Assembly (NCBI GenBank): GCA_002364325.1
Contig: DEXV01000001.1
Location: 660 to 64,659 of the forward strand
Source: Gillisia sp. UBA3175
Lineage (GTDB): Bacteria > Bacteroidota > Bacteroidia > Flavobacteriales > Flavobacteriaceae
Length of the DNA: 64,000 nt
Direction of reading: 5' to 3'
Shown here: piece by piece, positions 36,122 through 45,163 of the stretch
How the letters are laid out: the number at the start of each line of letters is the position of its first letter
Position numbering within the stretch: the stretch's first letter is position 1
Made by a program: the position numbers and the translations under genes
Notes under the pieces: generated by a model
What the model was told of the DNA's origin: nothing
The model's input: the letters and a program-made list of their open reading frames with translations, nothing else
Database searches by the model: none

Positions 36122-39100
36122 TTACTTCTTGATCACTATTTTTCTAGTAATTATCTGGGTGTCGGTATGCATTTTCAATACATATATACCATCACTAAAA
36201 TTATTCACCTTTAATCTAATCTCCTTCTCACTAGGAATTTCATCAAATACCTCTAGTAACTTTCCATTCATATCGAATAAATAAATGGCGGAGATCTTCA
36301 GCTCTTTAGGATTTAAAACCATCATTTCGTTTTCGGTGTAGGAATGCAATAGGCTTATTTCCGTTAGATCATCAATGATTATTGGATCTACAGGAACATC
36401 AACTACAGGATCGCCACCAATAGGATCTGGATCTGGAGTGGATTTTTCTTTATAGAATATCAACTGGAATCTATCTGTTATCTCTCCTTCTACAGAAGTA
36501 GATTTATAAGGTCCAGATTTAATGTCATGTATTGTATCTAATAATTTGTCCTTTAAATAGATTGTATGATCGGCATTCAGGTTTTCCAAAGTATCTATTT
36601 TTATAGTAAAATCACCAGCTTTTTCAATTCGTATACCTAATGGTAAGACTTGTTCCTTTCCAAAATCTGGCACTCCTTGAATTACTAACCAGTTGTTATC
36701 CTGGATCCAATACATATCCTCTACATTGTATTCTATCATTAGTGCATCGTATCCAAGATCAAAGCCATTTGTGGTATTTGGATCTGAACCTACTAAAAGT
36801 TGTCTATTATATCCTTTGGGAGATTTAAAAGAAATACGAATTTTTGGAGTAACACTTTTAGTTTCTTCTTTCCCTGTTTTTGTTATATTCTCAGGTTTTA
36901 AAAAGATTGAATTCCCGGAACTTTCTCTAGAGAATACTCGCTGACTATTTTTAAAAGTTATAGGTCCACCATCCAACGTAAATGAAACCCCACCAGAAAT
37001 ATTTTCCTCGGTCCCAGTATTTACAAAAAATCCTTGTGAAACTGGTATAAATTGTTCTGGTGTTTTTGTAGATACTCCTGCAGTAGAATTAATCCTATCA
37101 TCTGTAGCTATTGCTGGTGCTCCTCCAGTTAAATTTAATACCGCGTAGCCTCCAATATATTCCCTTAAAACATGTGTTGCTCCAGAGAAATGATCCCAAA
37201 AGTAAAGTGTGCCATCAAAAATATTCTTAATGTTAGTTGCTCCATTAACCGTTGTAGAATTTAGATTATCTAAAATAAACTTCTTGGAATCTATGGCAGA
37301 AGGATATGGATTACCAACTAGGTAATTACGTTCTTTATCTATAGTTAATGTAATATTTCCATTATTTGGTTTACCTCTATAAACATAGTTTTGTGATTGT
37401 GTAATTGCAGCAACACCACCTAAACCCGAAACCCCTTTCATGGTGTGACCTTCCCCTGTTTTTAAGCTTCCAGTACTTCCTATATGTTGCCAAGAATCAT
37501 AATCATCTGCTGTGCGATTATCAAATTTAAAGATCCAGTAATCACTTTTAGTAATAGGATTTGTTTTCGCTCCATCAGCAGCGGGATATCCCGGTTGATA
37601 ATTTATTGCTATAGGACTGTTAGAATCGGTTCCATCCCACAATACACTACGCATTGTAAATCCAGAATTGTTTGCTGCTCCTTGAACACTTACAGGCGAG
37701 GTCCAGTAATTGTAATTAAAGCTGCTTAAGGTTCCTTGTTGGTCCCGCTCTAACCATCCCTTACTTGTTTCTTCCAATATACTTCCTTGATCTTGCAATA
37801 ATTGAGATTCCCCAACAAGATCTATATTACCATCCAGTTTAAGATAATGTGTAACTCTTATCATTTGTCCCGGATTATTTTCTGCAAGGCCGCTAAATCC
37901 TGGAGATTCTATAGTAAGTTTTTTATCAACAACTTCAGATTTTAAGCCTAGAACAGTAATGTCTTTTCCTCCAGAAGTAATATTGTGGGAAGTTCTTACA
38001 ATATTCCAATCTATTGGAGTATCATTAAATCCTTTTGAATTAGGAGCATCCCAAACATTGAAATTCGTCCAGGTATCGTCTGTTCCCCAAGTTTGTCCAT
38101 CGATGCGAGATGTATAAGGCAGCGGAGCAGTATTTTCTTGGAAAGTAGTCATATTTCTTAATTTTCCATTCACGACTGAGTTAGCAAGATCAATAGTATA
38201 GCCTCCATTTAAAATTTTTGCAGGATCTGCCAGTAATTGATAATATCCTGCAAGACTTCCATATGCCAATCCGGGTGCGAGCATTGGAACTTCAACACCT
38301 ATATTTGCTCCGGGTTGTAACCTCTGATTCATCAGAAATCTAATTTGATCTTGAGAAATATTTCCATTCCAAATTCGTACTTCTTCTATCCATCCGGAGA
38401 AAAAATTTGTTGGATTAGGGGAAGTCCATTTTGCTCCGATGAATGCTCTTGTACTAGTTACAGGAGAAGTTTTGGCAATAGATTTTTCACTGTCAATTCC
38501 ATCTATATATAATTTACCTGCTAAATCTACTGCAATATGATACCAACGATCATTTGGTTTTACTCCAGCTATAATAAGATCGCTCATATTAATATTTAAT
38601 TGTGGAGTGCTTATTACTGTTCCTATAGTTGGATTAGTTTCAGTATTGTCTGCATTTATTCTTTTAAATGGTCTTATCCAGGCTTCGATACTATAATTAC
38701 CTGTATACCCATCCCCAATATCCACATAATCGTTTACAGCATCGAAGTCTATGGCATTACAATTTTTAATTACCACATCTACAAAATTTAATACAGGTGG
38801 ACATCCCGTATTCTCTATTAATTTACCTGAAGCATCCTTTAAGGTAGGAGTTAAAGTCCAGGTAAGTTTAAATGTTCCATCCACACCTGGATTAAATATA
38901 GCATTGGGATCATTTATTGGCTGAAGAGATGCATTTACATTGGAAAAATGAGATGGTAAAAAAGTGTAACCTGTTGGCCCAGTAACTTTCCATTCTGTGA
39001 TGTATCCATCAAGAGTAGGAAAGGATGTAATTTCTACTTGTTTAGAATTAAGAATTTTTCCTGAAAGTTGCACGTTTTCAAATCCACAACTTCCGCCATT

Positions 39101-42100
39101 TGCAGTTGCGGTAGAAGTATACTTATCAAAGACAAAAGCTCTAATAGTTTTAAAATTTTCCACTACTGGGCAAGCTGCACCGCTACTGTCAAAGGTTAAT
39201 TTTGTTCTTATTTCAAAGTCATTCCATCCAATAAGTTTGGGAGTGTACGTTACAACACTGGATGAGCCAATAGTAACAGGGCTAGTTGGATTGGTATAAT
39301 CAGTCCAGACACTTGTTACTCCAGAGGGACCACCTGGAAGTTTTATTGCATCTATAGCCCAAACGTCACCATCCAATTTCCCTATAAAATGGAACCTAAT
39401 TCTTATGTTTCCCTGTCCTAGATATTCCGTTAAATCTAACGAGATTTTATTCTTGGGATCAGAGGAAGTACCAAAACTATTTATTTTACCAGATGCTGCA
39501 TTTCCAATAATTTCATATAAAGCTTTGGATTGATAGGTAAGGCCTCCATCTGTAGAAATCTCAACTCTTATAGAACTTCCTGCGGTTAAATTATAGGCTT
39601 GATCAAAAGTAATAAATCCAGATTCCATAGCATATGTATTAAAAACTGGTGTTTCTATGGTCGAGGGGTTATTTCCTGCTACAATAGCGAACTTTTTATC
39701 TCCAGAGTCCCATATTTGGTCAGAGCCTCCGGACCCATCTAAATTTGCAGTATAAAATGGTTTATCATTGGTGTTGGACCATATGTTAGGCCTAGTTGTA
39801 TTTCCATTGGCAGGAAAATCAAGGTCAGTAGTACTACCATCTCTTCTCACTCTCCAACCCTCATTTGTCAATGAATTGGCATTATCAAAACTTCCTCCGG
39901 TAACGTCAGCTCCATTGCCATATCCGGTACTTGAAGTAAGAGTGATAAGATCACCAGCACAAGAGACTGCAGGTGTTATGGTTACAGGTGTAGGAGCGAT
40001 CTTTTGTGATATGATACTAAGCGTTGCATTTTGTGAAAAAACATTAGGGCTACAGGAACCATTACGAATTTCTACCTCAAAAATAGTTGATTCATTAAGG
40101 CGTAAATCTTTGATCATTTGGGCAGTCAACGTTTTCCCAGTAAAAATTTGATTATTTGGAGCAACTAGAACAGTAGACCAACTTGTAGCGGAACTCTGTC
40201 TATATCTCCATCTTACTACAGTACCTGATTCACCAGATAAAGATAATGGCACATTATAACCAGGATCAGGATTAGAACATAAGTCTATTATTCTTCCAAA
40301 ACCTTGAAAGGTTAATATTCCACCCACGGGTAATGGATCAACTTTAATAACCCCGCTTAACGCTACATTAGAGCAGGCTCCTGATGTTGTCAGAGTATAG
40401 TTAAAAGTTCCAATTACTGTTGGAGTTCCACTTATAGTAAAAAAACCTGCAGAATATACTCCTGTTAAACCTGAAGGTAAAGTACCCGAGGTGATGGAAG
40501 CTCCGGTTCCGCCTCCCCCAATTGCATATTTAATGGGTGTCATTGCATTATTAATACAAGCATCCGTTCCGACAGGGGATGATAAACTTATAGTTGAATC
40601 TGGATTAACAATTATTGTAAAAGTTTTTGTGGATCCAGAACAATTAATGCTTCCATTATTAAAAGTTGGAGTAACTACAATTGTTGCAGTAACCGGACTA
40701 GTTCCTGAATTTGTTGCGGTAAAGGAAGGAATATTTCCAGTTCCAGAGGATGCTAACCCAATAGAGGGATTAGTATTTGTCCACGAATAAGTTGAAGTTC
40801 CACCTGTATTAGTTGTAATAAAGTTTATAGATGCCGTTGGTGCATTATTGCAAACCACTTGTGAGCTTGGTTGAGATACATTTGGAGTTGGATTCACTAT
40901 TATGGTTGCTGTAATTGGCGATCCAGGACAAGAGTTTGCTGTTGGTGTGATGGTGAAAGTAACTGTAACAGGAGCATTTGTTGTATTGGTTAAGCTTCCA
41001 GTAATATTATTTCCGGTTCCATTTGGAATTCCTGTAACTGAAGTTGTATTATCTCTTGTCCAACTGAAAGTAGATGATGTCACATTTCCAGAAAGCGCTA
41101 TGCTTGTAATTGCACTTCCAGAACAAATAGTTTGCGCCGAATTTGTGGCTGATGCAATTGGCGTTGGTTTCACTACAACAGTAGCTGTAATAGGAGTTCC
41201 TGGACAAGAGTTCGCTGTTGGTGTTATGGTGAAAGTTACCGTTACAGGAGCATTTGTTGTATTGGTCAAGCTTCCGGCAATATTATTTCCGGTTCCGCTG
41301 GCACCTATTCCGGTTACAGTTCCTGTATTATCTCTTGTCCAACTGAAAGTAGATGATGTCACATTTCCAGAAAGCGCTATGCTTGAAATTGCACTTCCGG
41401 AACAAATTGTTTGCGCCGAATTGGTAGCTACAGCGATTGGCGTTGGATTCACTATTACGGTTGCTGTAATTGGAGATCCAGGACAAGAGTTTGCTGTTGG
41501 CGTTATGGTGAAAGTTACCGTTACAGGAGCATTTGTAGTATTGGTCAAGCTACCGCTGATATTATTTCCGGTTCCATTTGGAATTCCTGTTACTAAAGTT
41601 GTATTATCTCTTGTCCAACTGAAAGTAGATGATGCCACATTTCCAGAAAGCCCTATGCTTGTAATTGCAATTCCAGAACAGATTGTTTGAGCAGAATTGG
41701 TGGCTACTACATTTGGTTTTGGATTCACTATAACCGTGGCTGTAATTGAAGATCCAGTACAAGAGTTTGCTGTTGGAGTAAGAGTAAAAGTCACCGTTAC
41801 AGGAGCAGTTGTTGTATTGGTCAAATTACCGCTAATATTATTTCCGGTTCCGCTGGCACCTATTCCGGTTACAGTTCCTGTATTATCTCTCGTCCAATTA
41901 TAAACTGTTGATGCAACACTTCCAGAAAACGCCATGGTTGTGATTGCATTTCCAGAACAAATTGTTTGAGCAGAATTGGTGGCTACTACATTTGGAGTTG
42001 GATTAACTAAAACAGTAGCTGTAATTGGTGTTCCGGGACATGAGTTTGCTGTTGGTGTGATGGTGAAAGTCACCGTTACAGGAGCACTTGTTGTATTTGT

Positions 42101-44827
42101 CAAGCTTCCGTTGATGTCTCCGCTTCCACTAGCTCCAATTCCGGTTACAGTTCCTGTATTATCTCTAGCCCAATTAAAAGTAGTTGATGCTACATTTCCA
42201 GAAGATCCAATAGTTGTAATTGCACTTCCGGAACAAATTGTTTGAGCAGAATTGGTAGCTACAGCATTTGGTTTTGGATTCACTATAACCGTGGCTGTAA
42301 TTGGTGTTCCGGGACATGAGTTTGCTGTTGGCGTTATGGTAAAAGTTACCGTTACAGGAGCATTGGAAGTACTGGTCAAGCTTCCACTAATATTTCCCGT
42401 TCCACTATCACCTATTCCTGTTACAGTTCCTGAATTATCTCTAGTCCAATTATAAACCGTTGATGCAACACTTCCAGAAAACGCCATGGTTGTGATTGCA
42501 TTTCCAGAACAAATTGTTTGAGCCGAATTGGTGGCTACTACATTTGGTGTCGGATTTACTATTAAGCTTGCAACTGCAGATTGAATTGATGGGCAAGTAT
42601 AACCTGAAGATCCGGTAATTACAACATCGTAATTACCTGCAGTTGCTGATGTCGCCTCTGGGATATCGTAAGAAGCTGCTGTTGCATCAGTTATGGCTAC
42701 ACCATTTTTTCTCCATTGATATGTCAAAGGGTCACTTCCAGCATTCGCTGCTACAGTAAAACTCAAGTTAGTCACACCTTGACATACTGTTTGAGTAATT
42801 GGCTGAGTTGTTATTGTGATAGATTGATCCACCTTTAAAGTTACTTGGTCAGTAATTATTTCGGTACAAGGAGAAGTCCCACTTACAATTGCATAATATG
42901 GACCAGCATCATCTGTAGAAGCTTGTTTAAAATTTAAAATATTGCTAGATGCACCCGTTATATTTGATGAATTTACTATTGCTACTCCACTGCCTAATGT
43001 TCCTTTATACCACTGATATGTTAATCCATCGCCAGTAGCTACAACAGTTAAATTCGCCGAATAACTTGCGCATATAGCTGTATTTGAAGGTTGTGAATTA
43101 ATTTCAACAGCTTTTTTAATGGTTAATATCATACTTGATTCTACAGGACTGCAAATACCTGATTGATCGATTGTGGTATAAGTTAATGTAACTGTTCCTG
43201 CATTTATATCTGCATTACTTGGAGTATAAATAGCAGTTGTCGAATTATTATTGAAGGATCCACTTCCACTTGACTTCCAGCTAGCAGAGGTCGCGCTTCC
43301 ACCGAAGGATCCGGCCATAATAGCTGTAGAGTTAGAACAAATAGTTTGATTGCTTCCAGCGCTTACCGTGGCAGATGGGTTTATAGTTAAGGTTTTAGTA
43401 GCATTAACTTGGCCACATGAACCGCCAGCAGTAGTAAGTGTTAATGTAATAGTTGTCGGTGCATTTGCCGCTGCAGTATAAGTAGCTATATTTGGTGTAG
43501 ACCCTGAGTTATTTGAAAAGCTTCCACCTGTTACATTTGCAGTCCAAACCGCTGATGTTGCACCTCCACTAAAAGAACCTCCTAGAGCTGCAGTTGTTCC
43601 TCCCTGACAAATGGCAGGAATGCTTCCACCTGCATTTACAGTAGGATTTGGATTTACAGTTAAATTTTTTGTAGCACTTATAATTCCACATGATCCACCT
43701 GCTGAGGTAAGTGTCAAAGTGATTGAAGCTGGCGCTGAAGCGGAGGCAGTATAAGTTGTATTTCCTGGATTACTCCCGGTATTATTAGTAAAGCTTCCAC
43801 CTGCTCCACCATCTGACCACACTGCTGATGTAGCTCCACCACCAAAAGAACCACCTAAAGCAGTTGTTGTTCCTCCCTGACATATTGAAGAAATGGAACT
43901 ACCTACGCTTACAGTAGGATTTGGATTTATGGTCAACGTTTTAGTAGCATTTACGGTTCCACATGACCCACCTGCTGATGTAAGAGTTAAAGTGATTAAT
44001 GCCGGCGCTGAAGCCGAAGCAGTATAAGTTGTATTTCCTGGATTACTCCCGATATTATTAGTAAAGTTTCCACCTGCTCCACCATCTGACCATATTGCTG
44101 AAGTAGCTCCTCCACCAAAAGATCCGGCTAAAGCTGCTGTTGTTCCTCCCTGGCAAATTGCAGAAATTGTTCCTCCTGCATTTACAGTTGGATTTGGATT
44201 TACAATTAGGGTTTTTGTGGCACTAACAGTTCCACATGATCCACCAGCAGTTGTAAGTGTTAATGTAACTGATGCCGCAGATGTTGCTGAGGCTTTATAA
44301 GTTGTAGTATTGGGAAAACTTCCTGTATTATTTGCAAAAGTTCCACCTGCTCCACCATCTGACCACACTGCTGATGTAGCTCCACCACCAAAAGAACCAC
44401 CTAGGGAAGTTGTTGTTCCTCCCTGGCATATTGCAGAAATTGTTCCTCCTGCATTTACAGTTGGATTTGGATTAACAGTAACAGTAGCAGAACCAGTTGG
44501 GGTTTCTATGCTACAATTTCCACTTGTATATTGAACATTTACCAATGAAAAAGTAGTTGTGGTGGTCAGATTGGTAGCAGATAATGTATTACTGCCGGAG
44601 CTTCCAATGTTAATTGTTTGATTTGTGCCAGAATTAATTCGATAAGTTACTGTTGTAAGTGCAGTTGCAGTAAATGTAATAGTGGCAGAAGTACCAGCGC
44701 AAATTGTGGTTGTTCCCGAAATTGATGCAGTTGGTTTTGTCGAACAACTTTGCCCAAACCCACTAAACGGATTAAGCAAAAAGAAAGCAAACGTTAATAA
44801 AACGAGAAAGAGTAATTTTTTTCCCAT
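36122..44827 (-). CDS. Giant T9SS-exported LamG protein with Ig/PKD-like repeats (paralog 3)
   Basis: About 2901 aa from the ATG at 44827 (MGKKLLFLVLLTF signal peptide, cleavage near GFGQ); an ATG at 44839 would add four residues. After a first domain come four near-identical 91-residue repeats (about 118-486; ICQGGTT, GSFGGGATSAVWSDGGAGG, GGSCGTV) and a diverged fifth, two Ig-like domains (about 572-756, LTYQWYKG and LTYQWRKNG), six 92-93-residue repeats (about 756-1315; ATNSAQTICSG, FTITPTANSCPGTPITATV), one PKD-like repeat, a MAM-like jelly-roll (about 1642-1832), LamG (about 2024-2169), the common chassis and a T9SS sorting domain (about 2822-2901, LFDMNGKLL, DGIYVLKM). It is likely a surface adhesin. 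Confidence 0.9.
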   Translation of the reverse strand: MGKKLLFLVLLTFAFFLLNPFSGFGQSCSTKPTASISGTTTICAGTSATITFTATALTTVTYRINSGTNQTINIGSSGSNTLSATNLTTTTTFSLVNVQYTSGNCSIETPTGSATVTVNPNPTVNAGGTISAICQGGTTTSLGGSFGGGATSAVWSDGGAGGTFANNTGSFPNTTTYKASATSAASVTLTLTTAGGSCGTVSATKTLIVNPNPTVNAGGTISAICQGGTTAALAGSFGGGATSAIWSDGGAGGNFTNNIGSNPGNTTYTASASAPALITLTLTSAGGSCGTVNATKTLTINPNPTVSVGSSISSICQGGTTTALGGSFGGGATSAVWSDGGAGGSFTNNTGSNPGNTTYTASASAPASITLTLTSAGGSCGIISATKNLTVNPNPTVNAGGSIPAICQGGTTAALGGSFSGGATSAVWTANVTGGSFSNNSGSTPNIATYTAAANAPTTITLTLTTAGGSCGQVNATKTLTINPSATVSAGSNQTICSNSTAIMAGSFGGSATSASWKSSGSGSFNNNSTTAIYTPSNADINAGTVTLTYTTIDQSGICSPVESSMILTIKKAVEINSQPSNTAICASYSANLTVVATGDGLTYQWYKGTLGSGVAIVNSSNITGASSNILNFKQASTDDAGPYYAIVSGTSPCTEIITDQVTLKVDQSITITTQPITQTVCQGVTNLSFTVAANAGSDPLTYQWRKNGVAITDATAASYDIPEATSATAGNYDVVITGSSGYTCPSIQSAVASLIVNPTPNVVATNSAQTICSGNAITTMAFSGSVASTVYNWTRDNSGTVTGIGDSGTGNISGSLTSTSNAPVTVTFTITPTANSCPGTPITATVIVNPKPNAVATNSAQTICSGSAITTIGSSGNVASTTFNWARDNTGTVTGIGASGSGDINGSLTNTTSAPVTVTFTITPTANSCPGTPITATVLVNPTPNVVATNSAQTICSGNAITTMAFSGSVASTVYNWTRDNTGTVTGIGASGTGNNISGNLTNTTTAPVTVTFTLTPTANSCTGSSITATVIVNPKPNVVATNSAQTICSGIAITSIGLSGNVASSTFSWTRDNTTLVTGIPNGTGNNISGSLTNTTNAPVTVTFTITPTANSCPGSPITATVIVNPTPIAVATNSAQTICSGSAISSIALSGNVTSSTFSWTRDNTGTVTGIGASGTGNNIAGSLTNTTNAPVTVTFTITPTANSCPGTPITATVVVKPTPIASATNSAQTICSGSAITSIALSGNVTSSTFSWTRDNTTSVTGIPNGTGNNITGSLTNTTNAPVTVTFTITPTANSCPGSPITATIIVNPTPNVSQPSSQVVCNNAPTASINFITTNTGGTSTYSWTNTNPSIGLASSGTGNIPSFTATNSGTSPVTATIVVTPTFNNGSINCSGSTKTFTIIVNPDSTISLSSPVGTDACINNAMTPIKYAIGGGGTGASITSGTLPSGLTGVYSAGFFTISGTPTVIGTFNYTLTTSGACSNVALSGVIKVDPLPVGGILTFQGFGRIIDLCSNPDPGYNVPLSLSGESGTVVRWRYRQSSATSWSTVLVAPNNQIFTGKTLTAQMIKDLRLNESTIFEVEIRNGSCSPNVFSQNATLSIISQKIAPTPVTITPAVSCAGDLITLTSSTGYGNGADVTGGSFDNANSLTNEGWRVRRDGSTTDLDFPANGNTTRPNIWSNTNDKPFYTANLDGSGGSDQIWDSGDKKFAIVAGNNPSTIETPVFNTYAMESGFITFDQAYNLTAGSSIRVEISTDGGLTYQSKALYEIIGNAASGKINSFGTSSDPKNKISLDLTEYLGQGNIRIRFHFIGKLDGDVWAIDAIKLPGGPSGVTSVWTDYTNPTSPVTIGSSSVVTYTPKLIGWNDFEIRTKLTFDSSGAACPVVENFKTIRAFVFDKYTSTATANGGSCGFENVQLSGKILNSKQVEITSFPTLDGYITEWKVTGPTGYTFLPSHFSNVNASLQPINDPNAIFNPGVDGTFKLTWTLTPTLKDASGKLIENTGCPPVLNFVDVVIKNCNAIDFDAVNDYVDIGDGYTGNYSIEAWIRPFKRINADNTETNPTIGTVISTPQLNINMSDLIIAGVKPNDRWYHIAVDLAGKLYIDGIDSEKSIAKTSPVTSTRAFIGAKWTSPNPTNFFSGWIEEVRIWNGNISQDQIRFLMNQRLQPGANIGVEVPMLAPGLAYGSLAGYYQLLADPAKILNGGYTIDLANSVVNGKLRNMTTFQENTAPLPYTSRIDGQTWGTDDTWTNFNVWDAPNSKGFNDTPIDWNIVRTSHNITSGGKDITVLGLKSEVVDKKLTIESPGFSGLAENNPGQMIRVTHYLKLDGNIDLVGESQLLQDQGSILEETSKGWLERDQQGTLSSFNYNYWTSPVSVQGAANNSGFTMRSVLWDGTDSNSPIAINYQPGYPAADGAKTNPITKSDYWIFKFDNRTADDYDSWQHIGSTGSLKTGEGHTMKGVSGLGGVAAITQSQNYVYRGKPNNGNITLTIDKERNYLVGNPYPSAIDSKKFILDNLNSTTVNGATNIKNIFDGTLYFWDHFSGATHVLREYIGGYAVLNLTGGAPAIATDDRINSTAGVSTKTPEQFIPVSQGFFVNTGTEENISGGVSFTLDGGPITFKNSQRVFSRESSGNSIFLKPENITKTGKEETKSVTPKIRISFKSPKGYNRQLLVGSDPNTTNGFDLGYDALMIEYNVEDMYWIQDNNWLVIQGVPDFGKEQVLPLGIRIEKAGDFTIKIDTLENLNADHTIYLKDKLLDTIHDIKSGPYKSTSVEGEITDRFQLIFYKEKSTPDPDPIGGDPVVDVPVDPIIIDDLTEISLLHSYTENEMMVLNPKELKISAIYLFDMNGKLLEVFDEIPSEKEIRLKVNNFSDGIYVLKMHTDTQIITRKIVIKK
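40880..42560 (-). repeat. Six tandem 276/279-bp coding repeats
   Basis: GTGGCTACTACATTTGG-type units recur at 42531, 42255, 41979, 41700, 41424 and 41145, giving steps of 276 or 279 bp. Copies differ by single-codon indels (GIGASGTG versus GIPNGTG). Long blocks are identical between copies. Confidence 0.88.
43368..44473 (-). repeat. Four tandem 273-bp coding repeats
   Basis: The GTTGGATTTGGATT / GTAGGATTTGGATT motif sits at 44460, 44187, 43914 and 43641, exactly 273 bp apart, with a degenerate unit 273 bp further on. Copies are nearly identical at DNA level. Confidence 0.88.
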
Positions 44828-44893
44828 AGCAATATACATTTAGAGCTAACTAAATTACGTAGGGGGTAATCGAGTAATTTTATATTTAGTGAA

Positions 44894-44916
44894 ACAAAAC
44901 TTTGGGGAAGTTTTGT
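44894..44916. promoter_or_regulatory. 9-bp inverted repeat upstream of giant gene 3
   Basis: ACAAAACTT (44894-44902) is complementary to AAGTTTTGT (44908-44916) around TGGGG. No T run follows on the plus strand and no gene ends there, so it is more likely an operator or leader hairpin than a terminator. Confidence 0.4.
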
Positions 44917-45110
44917 GAGGTATTGATTTGTTCTTTAGGTAGTTAACAGTTAAAATTACATTAATACTTTGAATGTTTATAAAGTATTCGGTTAAAGGTA
45001 ATTTTAATCGATAAGAAGAAATAAAATCAGAATAAAATTCAAAACATATCACTTTTAACTTACAATTTTATCTTAAACTTTTTTGTAAATGCCTGATTTT
45101 TAGATATAAT

Positions 45111-45142
45111 AAAAGCCGCAAATTGTTAAATTTGCGGCTTTT
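45111..45142 (-). terminator. Terminator of pruA
   Basis: AAAAGCCGCAAATT (45111-45124) pairs perfectly with AATTTGCGGCTTTT (45129-45142) over GTTA. It lies 22 bases after the pruA stop and ends in a T stretch on the minus strand. Confidence 0.9.
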
Positions 45143-45163
45143 TATATTTTAATGAAGAGTAGA

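Larger units (their letters stand above)
44828..45163. other. 336-bp gap between giant gene 3 and pruA
   Basis: No gene is seen. It contains the inverted repeat at 44894-44916 and the pruA terminator (45111-45142), the rest being AT-rich. The giant gene's promoter should lie here, but no clean TAnnTTTG box is visible on the minus strand. Confidence 0.7.

Noticed and set aside
40902..41690. 262-aa plus-strand open frame inside giant gene 3
   Set aside because: It is the antisense shadow of the tandem repeats; its own internal periodicity mirrors the minus-strand array and it has no start signals.
21604..44827. Polyketide/non-ribosomal megasynthase or polymorphic toxin cluster
   Set aside because: The giant genes contain only secretion signals, Ig/PKD/SprB repeats, LamG and T9SS domains; there are no enzyme modules, toxin domains or immunity genes.
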